Both the position numbers and the translations under genes were made by a program. Positions 16,048 to 23,932 of a DNA stretch of 64,000 bases are shown here, piece after piece. The DNA comes from Erysipelotrichaceae bacterium (GTDB taxonomy: Bacteria; Bacillota_I; Bacilli_A; Erysipelotrichales; Erysipelotrichaceae). The notes under the pieces are model-generated. The model was not told the origin of the DNA, made no database searches, and worked only from the letters and a program-made list of their open reading frames with translations. The stretch is taken from positions 1 to 64,000 of the forward strand of contig JAFWGU010000036.1 of assembly GCA_017512285.1 (NCBI GenBank), given 5' to 3'. Positions within the stretch are counted from its first letter, which is position 1. The number at the start of each line of letters is the position of its first letter.

Positions 16048-16076
16048 GGAAACTGAAACGCCTCTCTTCAGTTTCC
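16048..16076. promoter_or_regulatory. Probable TetR operator
   Basis: GGAAACTGAA (16048-16057) and its exact complement TTCAGTTTCC (16067-16076) form an inverted repeat with a 9-base centre. It lies directly downstream of the -10 box and covers the predicted transcription start. Confidence 0.75.
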
Positions 16077-16105
16077 ATACTAACACGAAAGCCTAATAAA
16101 CTCAA
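16077..16105 (-). promoter_or_regulatory. Promoter of the TetR-GH2-GH36 operon
   Basis: The minus strand has TTGAGT (16105-16100), 17 bases and TAGTAT (16082-16077). The -10 directly adjoins the inverted repeat operator. Confidence 0.65.
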
Positions 16106-16128
16106 TAGAAAGCCCGCATCTGCGGGCT
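16104..16128 (-). terminator. Terminator after the histidine kinase gene
   Basis: A GC-rich stem (AGCCCGC/GCGGGCT, loop of four) is followed on the minus strand by TTTCTATT. It directly precedes the glycosidase operon promoter. Confidence 0.7.
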
Positions 16129-16136
16129 GATTGTTA

Positions 16137-17477
16137 TTATCTGGTGTATGCTTCGTCGAACGTGACGCTGATTTCTGTACCTCCATTTATGCAGCTGTTC
16201 AAAGTGATGTCAGCTTCGTGTATTTCGGCAATGTGCTTGACTATTGCCAGTCCAAGTCCGGTTCCGCCCGTTGCTCTTGAACGGCTTCTTTCAACTCTGT
16301 AGAAACGTTCAAACACTCTGCTTTGATCCTCCTGCGGTATGCCTATTCCGTTGTCTCTTACAGACAGGATGCATTTCCCGTCTTTTCTGCTTACCGCTAC
16401 CTTGACCCAGCCATCATCCCTGTTGTAGTTAATGGCATTCTGAATGAGATTTTCTGCCATCTGCGTGATCAGTTCACTTACGCCCATGACCGTTGCCGGC
16501 TCACTGTCGTACTCAAGGTCTATGCCCTTCTTCTCGGCATTCAGCTTCATCATTGTCACGCACTCACCAACGACCTCATCAAGTCTCATCATTTCCAGGT
16601 TTCTTTCTCCCGAATGATCCAGTTCCGATAACATTATCGTATCATCAATCAACGAGCGCAGTCTTCCGGCACTCTTTATTATCTCCCTGGAGAAGTGCTT
16701 GTGTCTGTCAGATGTGTCCGGATCTGATTCCATCAGTTCAGCATATCCGGCTATAGCCGTAAGCGGTGTCTTCAGTTCATGAGATACATTGGCACTGAAT
16801 TCCTCACGAATGTTAGCCGTCTTCAGTATTTCGTTGTACTGTTTCTTGATCTTGTCTGAAAAAGGCTTTAATTCGTCGTAAACCGGGTCAATGTCAGCAC
16901 TATCAATACTGTCAACCATCTCCTCAACAGGCTTCAGCATCTGGTCTGTCATCCTCTGTGACAGCAATATGCAGATAATAATGATAACCAAAATGGCTAT
17001 GAATATTGCCGGGATGGATGCCGAAAAGACACTGACCAGATTTCTTGCATTGCTGCCGACACGAAGTACCGTCTGATTATCCAATAGTTCAGCATAATAG
17101 TGAGTATTCATGTTCATTGTTTCCGACTCACGGATGCTTTCCCCAACGCCAGTCTCAAATGCCTCTGCTATTTCTTCACGATTCAGGTGATTATCCAGCA
17201 GTTCGGCATCAGTATCGTTATCGTAAAGTACCTTTCCATCCGACCTTACCCAGGTTATGCGGAAATCGTCATTATCCGTCTTTATGTTGGCGATTCCGGT
17301 AGTACTGTCTGCATCGTCAAAGAAGCCTGTTCCCTTCAGTAGTTCAAGATTGATCTTCAGGTCCTCCCTGACTCTGCTCTGAAACAGGTTATAGTAAACA
17401 AACGTGATGCTCAATGTTGATAACAATACTGATAACAGGCATATGATTATCAGATTGGAGTACATTCGCCTTCTCAT
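16137..17477 (-). CDS. PhoR-like sensor histidine kinase
   Basis: From ATG 17477 the protein is 446 residues. It has two membrane helices enclosing an extracytoplasmic sensor of about 120 residues, a HAMP-like linker, and HisKA with phospho-acceptor His233 in SANVSHELKTPLTAI. The HATPase domain contains NLIQNAINYN, VRDNGIGIP and GGTGLGLAIV. The start overlaps the regulator's stop as ATGA. An upstream frame reaching 17531 lies inside the regulator gene. Phosphate sensing is inferred from the adjacent PhoB-like regulator, PhoU-like protein and Pi transporter. Confidence 0.87.
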   Translation of the reverse strand: MRRRMYSNLIIICLLSVLLSTLSITFVYYNLFQSRVREDLKINLELLKGTGFFDDADSTTGIANIKTDNDDFRITWVRSDGKVLYDNDTDAELLDNHLNREEIAEAFETGVGESIRESETMNMNTHYYAELLDNQTVLRVGSNARNLVSVFSASIPAIFIAILVIIIICILLSQRMTDQMLKPVEEMVDSIDSADIDPVYDELKPFSDKIKKQYNEILKTANIREEFSANVSHELKTPLTAIAGYAELMESDPDTSDRHKHFSREIIKSAGRLRSLIDDTIMLSELDHSGERNLEMMRLDEVVGECVTMMKLNAEKKGIDLEYDSEPATVMGVSELITQMAENLIQNAINYNRDDGWVKVAVSRKDGKCILSVRDNGIGIPQEDQSRVFERFYRVERSRSRATGGTGLGLAIVKHIAEIHEADITLNSCINGGTEISVTFDEAYTR

Positions 17478-18145
17478 AATGGTCTTATTACGTAACCTAC
17501 ATTTCTGATCGTAATGATGTGTTTCCCCCACTCATCCAGCTTCTGCCGCAGTGTACTGATGTGCATGTCAACAGTGCGGGATTCACCTTCATAGTCAAAT
17601 CCCCATATGTGTTCAAGAATGGCGCTGCGGGACAATACCCTTCCTCTGTTGCTCATCAGTAAGTTGAGAAGATCAAACTCCTTGTTTGTAAGAATGACTT
17701 CTTCTCCATCAACGGTGACCTTATGTTCCTTCAGGTCGATCACCAGACCCTCAAACCCCATGACGTCTGATGTTCTGACTGTTCTTCTCAACAGGCTCTT
17801 GACCCTGGAAGTCAGTTCCAGAACCGAAAACGGTTTGGTTATGTAATCGTCAGCTCCATGATCCAGTCCCTTGACGATGTCAATTTCTCTGGTCTTTGCG
17901 GTAACGATTATTACCGGTATGTCTTCATACTGGGGACTTCTGCGCAGTTCTTCAACAAACTGCAGCCCGTCACCGTCAGGCAACATGATGTCCACCAGAA
18001 GCAGGTCCGGAACCGTTTTCTTCATCTGTTCCGCACACTGTTCGATACTGCCGAAGGAAACAGTCTGGAAACCCGCGTTTTCCAGAGTATACTCTTCTAT
18101 TTCCCTGATGTTTTCATCATCTTCTATGATATATATTAAGTTCAT
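17474..18145 (-). CDS. PhoB/PhoP-type OmpR-family response regulator
   Basis: The 223-residue protein has a receiver domain with acidic pocket EDD, phospho-acceptor Asp52 in LLLVDIMLPDGDG and KPF. A winged-helix DNA-binding domain follows, ending SRTVDMHISTLRQKLDEWG...ITIRNVGYVI. It pairs with the overlapping histidine kinase. Its likely binding sites are the TTTACA repeats upstream of the same operon. Confidence 0.9.
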   Translation of the reverse strand: MNLIYIIEDDENIREIEEYTLENAGFQTVSFGSIEQCAEQMKKTVPDLLLVDIMLPDGDGLQFVEELRRSPQYEDIPVIIVTAKTREIDIVKGLDHGADDYITKPFSVLELTSRVKSLLRRTVRTSDVMGFEGLVIDLKEHKVTVDGEEVILTNKEFDLLNLLMSNRGRVLSRSAILEHIWGFDYEGESRTVDMHISTLRQKLDEWGKHIITIRNVGYVIRPL

Positions 18146-18168
18146 TATTTCCTCGTATGCCGTGAATT

Positions 18169-18789
18169 TTAACAGTTCTTTATGATCACAGTCTTGATCT
18201 CATCCGCAACCAATTCACAAGAATCATAACAATCTTCGAGGGAAGTGTAAATATTAGTCCAGGCTGAAATTGTCTTTATTCCCTCTTCTTCTACGTATAA
18301 TCTGTGGGTTGCGTCAATATACAGTTTGTCTCCCTCTTCTTCTATGTCATTGACAGTCATGACCAGATCAAGCAACTTTTCATTTGATTTGAAGTTCCTT
18401 AATTCTCCGGTAAGCTTTCCAAGTTCATTGCAGATCTTGCATATCCTCTGGGTTATTATCTGAACATCATCTCTCATTTCCCTGATGTTATACATGTATA
18501 TTCTCAGCAAAACGTCATCAATGCTGTCACATACCGAATCGTAGAGATCAGCCAGCATCATGATATCTTCCCTGTCAATCGGCGGCAGGAAATCCCTGAC
18601 CAGTTCAGTTACCATCTGATTTTTCAGAAAATCTGCATTGTGTTCAAGCGAGTGCATTTCCTGAATGTACTGATCCAGCCTGCTCACATCATAGTTTTCC
18701 ACTATCCTGTTCAGCAGTTCTGCCTGCTTTTCCGCAATGCCGGCTACTGTTATAAAATGTTCAAAATAATCTATCTTCTCTTTTTTCAT
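18169..18789 (-). CDS. DUF47 / PhoU-like regulator of phosphate transporter
   Basis: The 206-residue all-helical protein has the YkaA/DUF47 pattern, with conserved acidic pairs in MHSLEHNADFLKN, LPPIDREDIMMLADLYDSVCDSIDD and NDIEEEGDKLY. These proteins sit next to PiT transporters and are thought to control them. The gene begins 16 bases after the transporter stop. Confidence 0.88.
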   Translation of the reverse strand: MKKEKIDYFEHFITVAGIAEKQAELLNRIVENYDVSRLDQYIQEMHSLEHNADFLKNQMVTELVRDFLPPIDREDIMMLADLYDSVCDSIDDVLLRIYMYNIREMRDDVQIITQRICKICNELGKLTGELRNFKSNEKLLDLVMTVNDIEEEGDKLYIDATHRLYVEEEGIKTISAWTNIYTSLEDCYDSCELVADEIKTVIIKNC

Positions 18790-18805
18790 TCCAAATCAAC
18801 CTCCA

Positions 18806-19858
18806 CTACATGAATAACAGAAACAGCTTCGTCATCACAAAGCCAACCAGCCCACAGCCCGGGAATGTCAGTAACCACGCCATGGCCATTTCCTTGACCA
18901 CGTTCCAGTTGACCCGTTTTATGCCCTTGCTGGCGCCAACGCCCATGATCGCGCTGGTCTTGACATGAGTCGTGGAAACCGGAAGACCGGTCAGTGTAGA
19001 GATCAGTATGCAGAGTGCTGAAACAACATCTGCACAGAATCCCTTGTAGCTTTCCAGCTTGACCATGTCCATACCTACGGACTTGATGATCTTCATTCCG
19101 CCGATCGATGTACCTATTCCCATGATGGCCGAACACAGCAACATCAGCCACAGAGGTATTGATACCTCAACGGCATGACTGGTTCCCTGAGCCAGAAACA
19201 TTCCCAGCAGGAATACACCGATGAACTTCTGACCATCCTGAGCACCGTGCATGAATGCCATTGATGCCCCGGCAAATACCTCAGCCTTATTGAAGAAGAC
19301 ATTTGTCTTTCTTCTGTCCATGTACCTGCAAATCCGCTCAACCGTCCTGACAACTATGTATCCGAGAACAAAGCCGGCAATGGTACTCATAAACAGACCG
19401 GCTATTACCTTTCCCCATTCTGCAGCGCTTACGCCTTCCAGATTGCCGTGGATGGCAATTGCACTGCCGGTCAGACCGGCTACCAGGGCATGCGATTCAG
19501 AAGTAGGTATGCCGAAGATGCTGGCAGCTGATGCCCACAGCACGATGGCTGTCATTGCGGCGCATAAGGCAACCAGTGCCATTGATGTATTGTCTCCGAA
19601 ATCAACTATGTTGTAGATCGTTTCAGCAACGCTACGGTTAAACAGTGTCATTACCAGAAGCCCCAGGAAGTTGAACACCGCCGCCATGTATATGGCATTC
19701 TTCGGCTTTATTGCCCTGGTGGTAACACAGGTGGCGATGGCATTCGGCGCATCTGTCCAGCCGTTTACGAATATTACGGCAAGTACAAGGACAGTACTGA
19801 CAATCAGTGACGGATAAGTACGTAAATATGTTAAAAAATCCAAAATGCTGATTTCCAT
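18806..19858 (-). CDS. pit: PiT family inorganic phosphate transporter
   Basis: The 350-residue membrane protein has the two PD001131-type signatures of PiT carriers: FVNGWTDAPNAIATCV...RAIKP near the N-terminus and SMAFMHGAQDGQKFIGV in the second half. GLPVSTTHVKTSAIMGVG is also characteristic. It imports phosphate (or metal-phosphate) using an ion gradient. A small membrane protein precedes it and a DUF47 regulator follows it. Confidence 0.92.
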   Translation of the reverse strand: MEISILDFLTYLRTYPSLIVSTVLVLAVIFVNGWTDAPNAIATCVTTRAIKPKNAIYMAAVFNFLGLLVMTLFNRSVAETIYNIVDFGDNTSMALVALCAAMTAIVLWASAASIFGIPTSESHALVAGLTGSAIAIHGNLEGVSAAEWGKVIAGLFMSTIAGFVLGYIVVRTVERICRYMDRRKTNVFFNKAEVFAGASMAFMHGAQDGQKFIGVFLLGMFLAQGTSHAVEVSIPLWLMLLCSAIMGIGTSIGGMKIIKSVGMDMVKLESYKGFCADVVSALCILISTLTGLPVSTTHVKTSAIMGVGASKGIKRVNWNVVKEMAMAWLLTFPGCGLVGFVMTKLFLLFM

Positions 19859-19876
19859 TACATTATCTCCGTCTGA

Positions 19877-20104
19877 CTATCTTCTCAGGACAAAGAACAG
19901 TCCGCCAAGATATCCGAAAAAGAAAGCCGGATATCCAATAAGGCATATGCCCCACTGCCAGTTCCATTCAAACAGCAGATGTCCAATCAGCCATACTACT
20001 GCTCCCAACAATGCGAAAAAGAGTGTATTACAGAGTAAGAACCATCTGCGTTTCTTCGATGGGTACTTTTCTCTTTTATCTATCTGATCCCATATCCACT
20101 TCAT
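19877..20104 (-). CDS. Small membrane protein at the head of the phosphate operon
   Basis: From ATG 20104 (MKWIWDQIDKREKYPSKKRR) the protein is 75 residues, with a basic cytoplasmic start and two hydrophobic segments (about 22-40 and 51-71). AGGTGA lies about eight bases upstream. A start at 20134 would add nine residues and lacks a ribosome site. I recognise no family. Its position as first gene, before pit, suggests a role in phosphate uptake. Confidence 0.6.
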   Translation of the reverse strand: MKWIWDQIDKREKYPSKKRRWFLLCNTLFFALLGAVVWLIGHLLFEWNWQWGICLIGYPAFFFGYLGGLFFVLRR

Positions 20105-20132
20105 TAAATTACTCACCTGATCTTTCAAGGGC

Positions 20133-20138
20133 ATAATA
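20133..20138 (-). promoter_or_regulatory. Candidate -10 of the phosphate operon
   Basis: TATTAT on the minus strand lies downstream of the Pho-box-like repeats. No good -35 exists 17 bases upstream (CATTGG), as expected for a promoter that needs an activator. Confidence 0.4.
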
Positions 20139-20140
20139 AA

Positions 20141-20167
20141 GCAGCCATGTAAAGACCAATGGCTGCT
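20141..20167 (-). terminator. Hairpin between the Gfo/Idh gene and the phosphate operon
   Basis: AGCAGCCA and TGGCTGCT form an 8-bp stem followed on the minus strand by TTTATTAT. It looks like the terminator of the upstream dehydrogenase gene but overlaps the promoter region of the phosphate operon, so its role is ambiguous. Confidence 0.5.
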
Positions 20168-20199
20168 AATTGTAAAATGAATGTAAAATCGTCAGTTAA
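20148..20199 (-). promoter_or_regulatory. Pho-box-like direct repeats upstream of the phosphate operon
   Basis: On the minus strand TTTACA occurs at 20187-20182, 20176-20171 and 20153-20148, with a related TTAACT at 20199-20194. The spacings are 12, 11 and 23 bases, i.e. close to multiples of the 11-base helical repeat seen in PhoP/PhoB boxes. The operon it precedes encodes a PhoB/PhoR pair, so autoregulation is likely. Confidence 0.6.
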
Positions 20200-20267
20200 T
20201 GTCCGTAACTTATTTCCTGCTCAATCTTCCTGTTTTTTTATGATACTGTCCGAACCAAAATGACTGA

Positions 20268-21290
20268 TTACAGTTCCAGCAGGCCTTTGCCTGCGGATCT
20301 GTAAATTGCATCAATTATCTCAACATATTCAACTGCGTGTTCTAATGAAACTCCGCTGTTACTGTAAGGATCAACGCCAACTATATCGTTTGGCAGATCA
20401 TTCACCAGCATTTCCACGAAGTACCTGATGTGGCTTTTCGGATTGTCCGGCAGATCTGTAATGGCCTCCTTCTCATTCTGACTTCTGTAAAGTTCAACGA
20501 TTTCTTCACGTTCATGACCAATGCCACCGCTTACTACAACTGCTGATCCTTCTGTTCCTCTGACGATGCACATGCCTTCATATCCCCTGGACACGAAGCT
20601 GCATTCCAGTGAAACCAGCAGATCGCCAGGATATACCATCGTTACTCTGGCATTAGTCTCGACGTTGTTGCTTCTGGCGTACTCATTGTTATAAGCCAGG
20701 ACGCTGGACAGTTTTTCAGGCTTTCCAAAGAGATAATGAGCCATGTGGATCGCATGTCCGCCGACATCAGCCATAATGCCTCCCTGTGATGTATCCTGAG
20801 AGAACTGTTCCTTAAAGCGAGGTCTGTTCTGACAGATCCTGAAAATGGCTTCCGTCACTGTTCCCAGTTCACCGTTTTTCATCATTTCCTTTATCTTGAT
20901 GAGACCTCTTCTGACAAAAGGATCAGTCATGAAGAACTTCACACCATTCCTGTTAACGGCATCTCTTACGGCATAGGCTTCTTTCAGGGATACACACATT
21001 GGTTTCTCCACAAAGATGGAAAGACCATGCTCAGCAGCCCTGATGCACAGTTCTGCCTTATGACTGTTTTCGGTTATGACCAGGACACCGTCCAGACCGT
21101 ATTCATCAAGCACTTTCTCATAATCAGGCTCAAAAGGGACATTCAGGGTTTCAGCAACCTTTCGGCCTCTTTCCTCCCTGTAATCCCAGACAACTGCTAT
21201 TTCACTCTCCGCAAAGGAATTAACCATTTCACCAAACTTTACAACGTGTCCGGTGCATCCGCATATGCCCAATCTCTTCTTCATAATCAT
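20268..21290 (-). CDS. Gfo/Idh/MocA family oxidoreductase
   Basis: From ATG 21290 (MIMKKRLGICGC, with AAAGGAAA upstream) the protein is 340 residues. An N-terminal Rossmann region is followed by EKPMCVSLKEA, with the conserved EKP motif, and the family's GGIMADVGGHAIHMAHYLFG segment. The latter is the usual active-site region, with His in place. Such enzymes oxidise or reduce sugars and cyclitols using NAD(P). The substrate is unknown. The adjacent upstream gene encodes a SIS sugar-phosphate protein, so a sugar pathway is plausible. Confidence 0.88.
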   Translation of the reverse strand: MIMKKRLGICGCTGHVVKFGEMVNSFAESEIAVVWDYREERGRKVAETLNVPFEPDYEKVLDEYGLDGVLVITENSHKAELCIRAAEHGLSIFVEKPMCVSLKEAYAVRDAVNRNGVKFFMTDPFVRRGLIKIKEMMKNGELGTVTEAIFRICQNRPRFKEQFSQDTSQGGIMADVGGHAIHMAHYLFGKPEKLSSVLAYNNEYARSNNVETNARVTMVYPGDLLVSLECSFVSRGYEGMCIVRGTEGSAVVVSGGIGHEREEIVELYRSQNEKEAITDLPDNPKSHIRYFVEMLVNDLPNDIVGVDPYSNSGVSLEHAVEYVEIIDAIYRSAGKGLLEL

Positions 21291-21369
21291 TGTTTCCTTT
21301 TTCCACATTATAATATCTGGAAACAGTTCAGATTATCCACAAAGTGCTTTCGCCAAATAACTTTCATGA

Positions 21370-21394
21370 AAAAACGCAGCCGGGCTGCGTTTTC
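21370..21394. terminator. Terminator after the SIS gene
   Basis: AAAACGCAG and CTGCGTTTT form a nine-pair stem with T-rich ends on both strands. It lies 7 bases from the SIS stop codon. Confidence 0.75.
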
Positions 21395-21400
21395 ATCTCT

Positions 21401-22189
21401 CTATAGTGTCTTGATCCGGTAATAGTACTTATCCAGCAGTTCTCTGTTGTGTTTCTCGGCATCAACACCCTTGAGCCATGGCAGCTTGTCCTTGGCTTCC
21501 TCGGTCATGTTCTTGACATGTCCGTTGTAATATACTTCCGGAACAAAGCCATCCTGCAGACAGAGTTCCTCCATCTGCAGTAACAGCGCTGACATTAAGA
21601 AGTACATCGGCACACCGCTGGCAGGACCGGCCTTGATCGGCAATCCTTCCAGATCAACTACGGCATCACCAATCGGGCAGCAGTTATCGATAACTACATC
21701 CGCAATGTCCTTCAGCTTCTTGCCGCAGCTGTGTCTTGTCTTCATTGTATCGGCATATTCCGTTGAGGTTATGACAATTAAAGGAATGCCAAGTTCCTTT
21801 GCCCTTAAGGCGGCATCAACGCCTACGATGTTATTGCCGCTGTTGGATATCAGGATCAGACAGTCCTTTTCAGGATCGATCTTCCAGTAGTCTACGATCG
21901 CATTGCCCCAGCCATACAGTGATTCAAATCTGCCCAGCACGCTCATCTCCCTGGTACCGTTTAAACTCGGCTCACAGATGGCAACGAAATTTGCCGGTGA
22001 TGCTGCTCTGTAGAACTGCTCTTCAGCCACCAGCATTGAATGCCAGGTACCGAAGGCATATATCAGGCCGCCCTTCTTGGTGGTTTCAGCGCAGATCCTG
22101 GCTGCCTTTAACATGTTTTCTTCCTGGGAGTCCAGAATGTCGTTAAGGACCTTGTTCAGGCCTTCATAGTATCTCTTCCACGCGTACAT
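21401..22189 (-). CDS. SIS-domain phosphosugar-binding protein (UPF0309-like)
   Basis: The 262-residue protein has a single SIS fold with IYAFGTWHSMLVAEEQFYRA, the phosphosugar loop CLILISNSGNN and VDAALRAKELGIPLIVIT. The C-terminal half resembles the UPF0309 group of bacterial SIS proteins. These are thought to isomerise or sense amino-sugar phosphates. Its neighbours, DeoC and a Gfo/Idh dehydrogenase, are separately terminated, so it is a one-gene unit. Confidence 0.82.
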   Translation of the reverse strand: MYAWKRYYEGLNKVLNDILDSQEENMLKAARICAETTKKGGLIYAFGTWHSMLVAEEQFYRAASPANFVAICEPSLNGTREMSVLGRFESLYGWGNAIVDYWKIDPEKDCLILISNSGNNIVGVDAALRAKELGIPLIVITSTEYADTMKTRHSCGKKLKDIADVVIDNCCPIGDAVVDLEGLPIKAGPASGVPMYFLMSALLLQMEELCLQDGFVPEVYYNGHVKNMTEEAKDKLPWLKGVDAEKHNRELLDKYYYRIKTL

Positions 22190-22248
22190 TATATTATTAT
22201 CCTCTCATTATCTTTCTACTATCATTATATCAAGTATGTATTTACAAA

Positions 22249-22272
22249 AAAACAGTCACGCTACTGACTGTT
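22249..22272 (-). terminator. deoC terminator
   Basis: AACAGTCA and TGACTGTT form an 8-bp stem with a run of seven T on the minus strand. It includes the TAG stop of deoC. Confidence 0.85.
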
Positions 22273-22941
22273 CCTTGTTCTGTATTCCTCAATGATCCTG
22301 ACTCCGGCTGAAGTGCCGATCCTTTCTGCACCGGCTTCTACAAATGCCAGGGCATCATCCAGTGTTCTTATTCCACCTGCTGCCTTGACCTTGATCATGT
22401 CACCTACGGCCTTTTTCATAAGTCTGACGTCTTCAAGAGTTGCTCCTGAAGTGCCGAACCCCGTAGAGGTCTTTATGTAATCCGGTCTGACCTTGAGAGC
22501 TATCTCGCACATCTTCAGCTTTTCCTCATCCGTCAGATAGCAGTTTTCAAAAATGACCTTGCAGGTAATGTCACATCTGTGACACGTTTCAACGATACGC
22601 CTCATTTCCTCTTCAACATACTCATAGTTCTTTTCCTTCAGTTCAGTGATGTTGATGACGTAGTCTATCTCATTGGCACCGTTTCTGATGGAGTCCTCAG
22701 TCTCGAAGACCTTGGTTTCAATGGACTGCTGACCCAATGGAAATCCTATGGCTGCCCCGGTATGAATACCCGTTCCTCTGAGATTTTCAGAACATCTTCT
22801 GGACTGACCCGAGTTGATGGCAACCATCGCAAAGCCGTATCTGACTGCCTCATCGCAGAGATTCTTCATGTCAGCGTCTGTGGCAAAGGCCTTAAGGTTG
22901 GTATGATCTATCATTCCTGCTAACTGTTTTTCCGTAATCAT
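22261..22941 (-). CDS. deoC: Deoxyribose-phosphate aldolase
   Basis: The 226-residue class I aldolase has [11 protein letters not shown] at the start and the Schiff-base lysine in [18 protein letters not shown]. The second active lysine lies in [12 protein letters not shown]. It splits 2-deoxyribose-5-phosphate into acetaldehyde and glyceraldehyde-3-phosphate in deoxynucleoside catabolism. It is alone here, with no deoB, deoD or nupC nearby. The ribosome site is GAGAGGTG. Confidence 0.95.
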   Translation of the reverse strand: MITEKQLAGMIDHTNLKAFATDADMKNLCDEAVRYGFAMVAINSGQSRRCSENLRGTGIHTGAAIGFPLGQQSIETKVFETEDSIRNGANEIDYVINITELKEKNYEYVEEEMRRIVETCHRCDITCKVIFENCYLTDEEKLKMCEIALKVRPDYIKTSTGFGTSGATLEDVRLMKKAVGDMIKVKAAGGIRTLDDALAFVEAGAERIGTSAGVRIIEEYRTRNSQ

Positions 22942-22962
22942 AAGACACCTCTCACTGTAATC

Positions 22963-22968
22963 ATTATA
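22963..22968 (-). promoter_or_regulatory. Extended -10 promoter of deoC
   Basis: The minus strand has TGGTATAAT, an extended consensus -10, about 22 bases before the deoC start. The -35 region is poor. Confidence 0.55.
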
Positions 22969-23042
22969 CCATACCTTTCTTTCACTTTATGGTTTTGAAC
23001 TGTTTACAAGTTTTTAATACACCATTTAAGTCCAAAACAAAA

Positions 23043-23068
23043 TGTCTGATTCTATTTCGAAACAGACA
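23043..23068 (-). terminator. doc terminator
   Basis: TGTCTG/CAGACA with an inner TTC/GAA stem is followed on the minus strand by TTTTGTTTT. It lies downstream of the doc stop codon. Confidence 0.6.
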
Positions 23069-23094
23069 CTTCTTGGTAAATGATATTTATGCAT

Positions 23095-23472
23095 TTATGA
23101 TAGATGCTGAACAATCCAAACTAACGTTTCTGGATAGCCGGCTTTACTATCCGCTATATTCAAAAACAGATCACTTAACTCTTCCTGCCCATACTTTAAT
23201 TCAATTCCATTCAGCAAAAGAAATATCAGCATGGCGTGAGCTCCAATTCTTTTGTTTCCGTCAATAAACGCATGATTGCTTGCTAATCCAAAACCGAGCC
23301 TTGCAGCTTTCTGATAAATCGATGGATACAGTTCTTCACCGTCAAAAGTCTGGAATGGTGCAGCGAGTGCTGATTCCAACATCCCTTCATCTTTTAGTCC
23401 GTGAATTCCACCGGTTTCTTCTATTAATTCTTTATGCAAAGAAACAATCTGTTCTTTCGAAAGAATGATCAT
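23095..23472 (-). CDS. doc: Doc-type toxin of a Phd-Doc toxin-antitoxin module
   Basis: The 125-residue Fic/DOC-fold protein has the catalytic loop HAFIDGNKRIG at residues 67-77. The Doc family phosphorylates elongation factor Tu and halts translation. Conserved His67, Asp71, Asn73, Lys74 and Arg75 are all present, so it should be active. The start overlaps the antitoxin stop by four bases (ATGA), the classic arrangement. Confidence 0.9.
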   Translation of the reverse strand: MIILSKEQIVSLHKELIEETGGIHGLKDEGMLESALAAPFQTFDGEELYPSIYQKAARLGFGLASNHAFIDGNKRIGAHAMLIFLLLNGIELKYGQEELSDLFLNIADSKAGYPETLVWIVQHLS

Positions 23473-23711
23473 TTAGCCAGTTCCTCGTAAGCTTTCCTGT
23501 TTTGCTTGATTAGTCTTTTTGAAACTACGGAGACATCTGTATCTGATGCCATCTGTATGGAATCGGTTTCTTCAAAATTTACGATCAGATATCTCGGTCT
23601 GTTGTTCTTCATTATTACTGCTGAACCATTTTGATCTACTAGTCGTGCAACTTTAGAAAAGTTTTGATTGGCATCCGTCATGGAAATAATATTTCTGGTA
23701 TCTACCAACAT
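23469..23711 (-). CDS. phd: Phd/YefM-type antitoxin
   Basis: The 80-residue protein starts MLVDTRNIISMTDANQNFSK, a Phd/YefM DNA-binding fold, with AVIMKNNRPRYLIVNFEE in the middle. The C-terminal basic helix should bind and neutralise Doc. AAAGGAGGTG precedes the start. The promoter upstream contains an inverted repeat, fitting autorepression by the Phd-Doc complex. Confidence 0.9.
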   Translation of the reverse strand: MLVDTRNIISMTDANQNFSKVARLVDQNGSAVIMKNNRPRYLIVNFEETDSIQMASDTDVSVVSKRLIKQNRKAYEELAK

Positions 23712-23730
23712 TTCGACACCTCCTTTATAA

Positions 23731-23763
23731 TCCTAATATATCAAAAATATAGGACATATTCAA
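23731..23763 (-). promoter_or_regulatory. phd-doc promoter with embedded operator
   Basis: The minus strand has TTGAAT (23763-23758), 17 bases and TATATT (23740-23735). TCCTA (23731-23735) and TAGGA (23750-23754) are inverted arms spanning the spacer and -10, a likely Phd operator. Confidence 0.6.
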
Positions 23764-23887
23764 CCTATTTTATCTACACAATATTTATATCTTTAGGTAC
23801 AGATATGCTTTTTAACGATTTATAAGCTTTAAATACGTTGATTTTACACTAACTTATTGGTTGATATCATTATTTTATTTTATGAAA

Positions 23888-23911
23888 AAACGGCAGATCT
23901 CTCTGCCGTGA
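23888..23911 (-). terminator. Terminator of the EF-G-like gene
   Basis: ACGGCAGA and TCTGCCGT form an 8-bp stem followed on the minus strand by a run of T. It lies just past the stop codon at 23933. Confidence 0.85.
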
Positions 23912-23932
23912 TTTCCTGATTGTTTCTGAATA

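Noticed and set aside
20268-22189. Single operon of the Gfo/Idh and SIS genes
   Set aside because: A strong hairpin terminator (21370-21394) separates them, so each is likely expressed alone.
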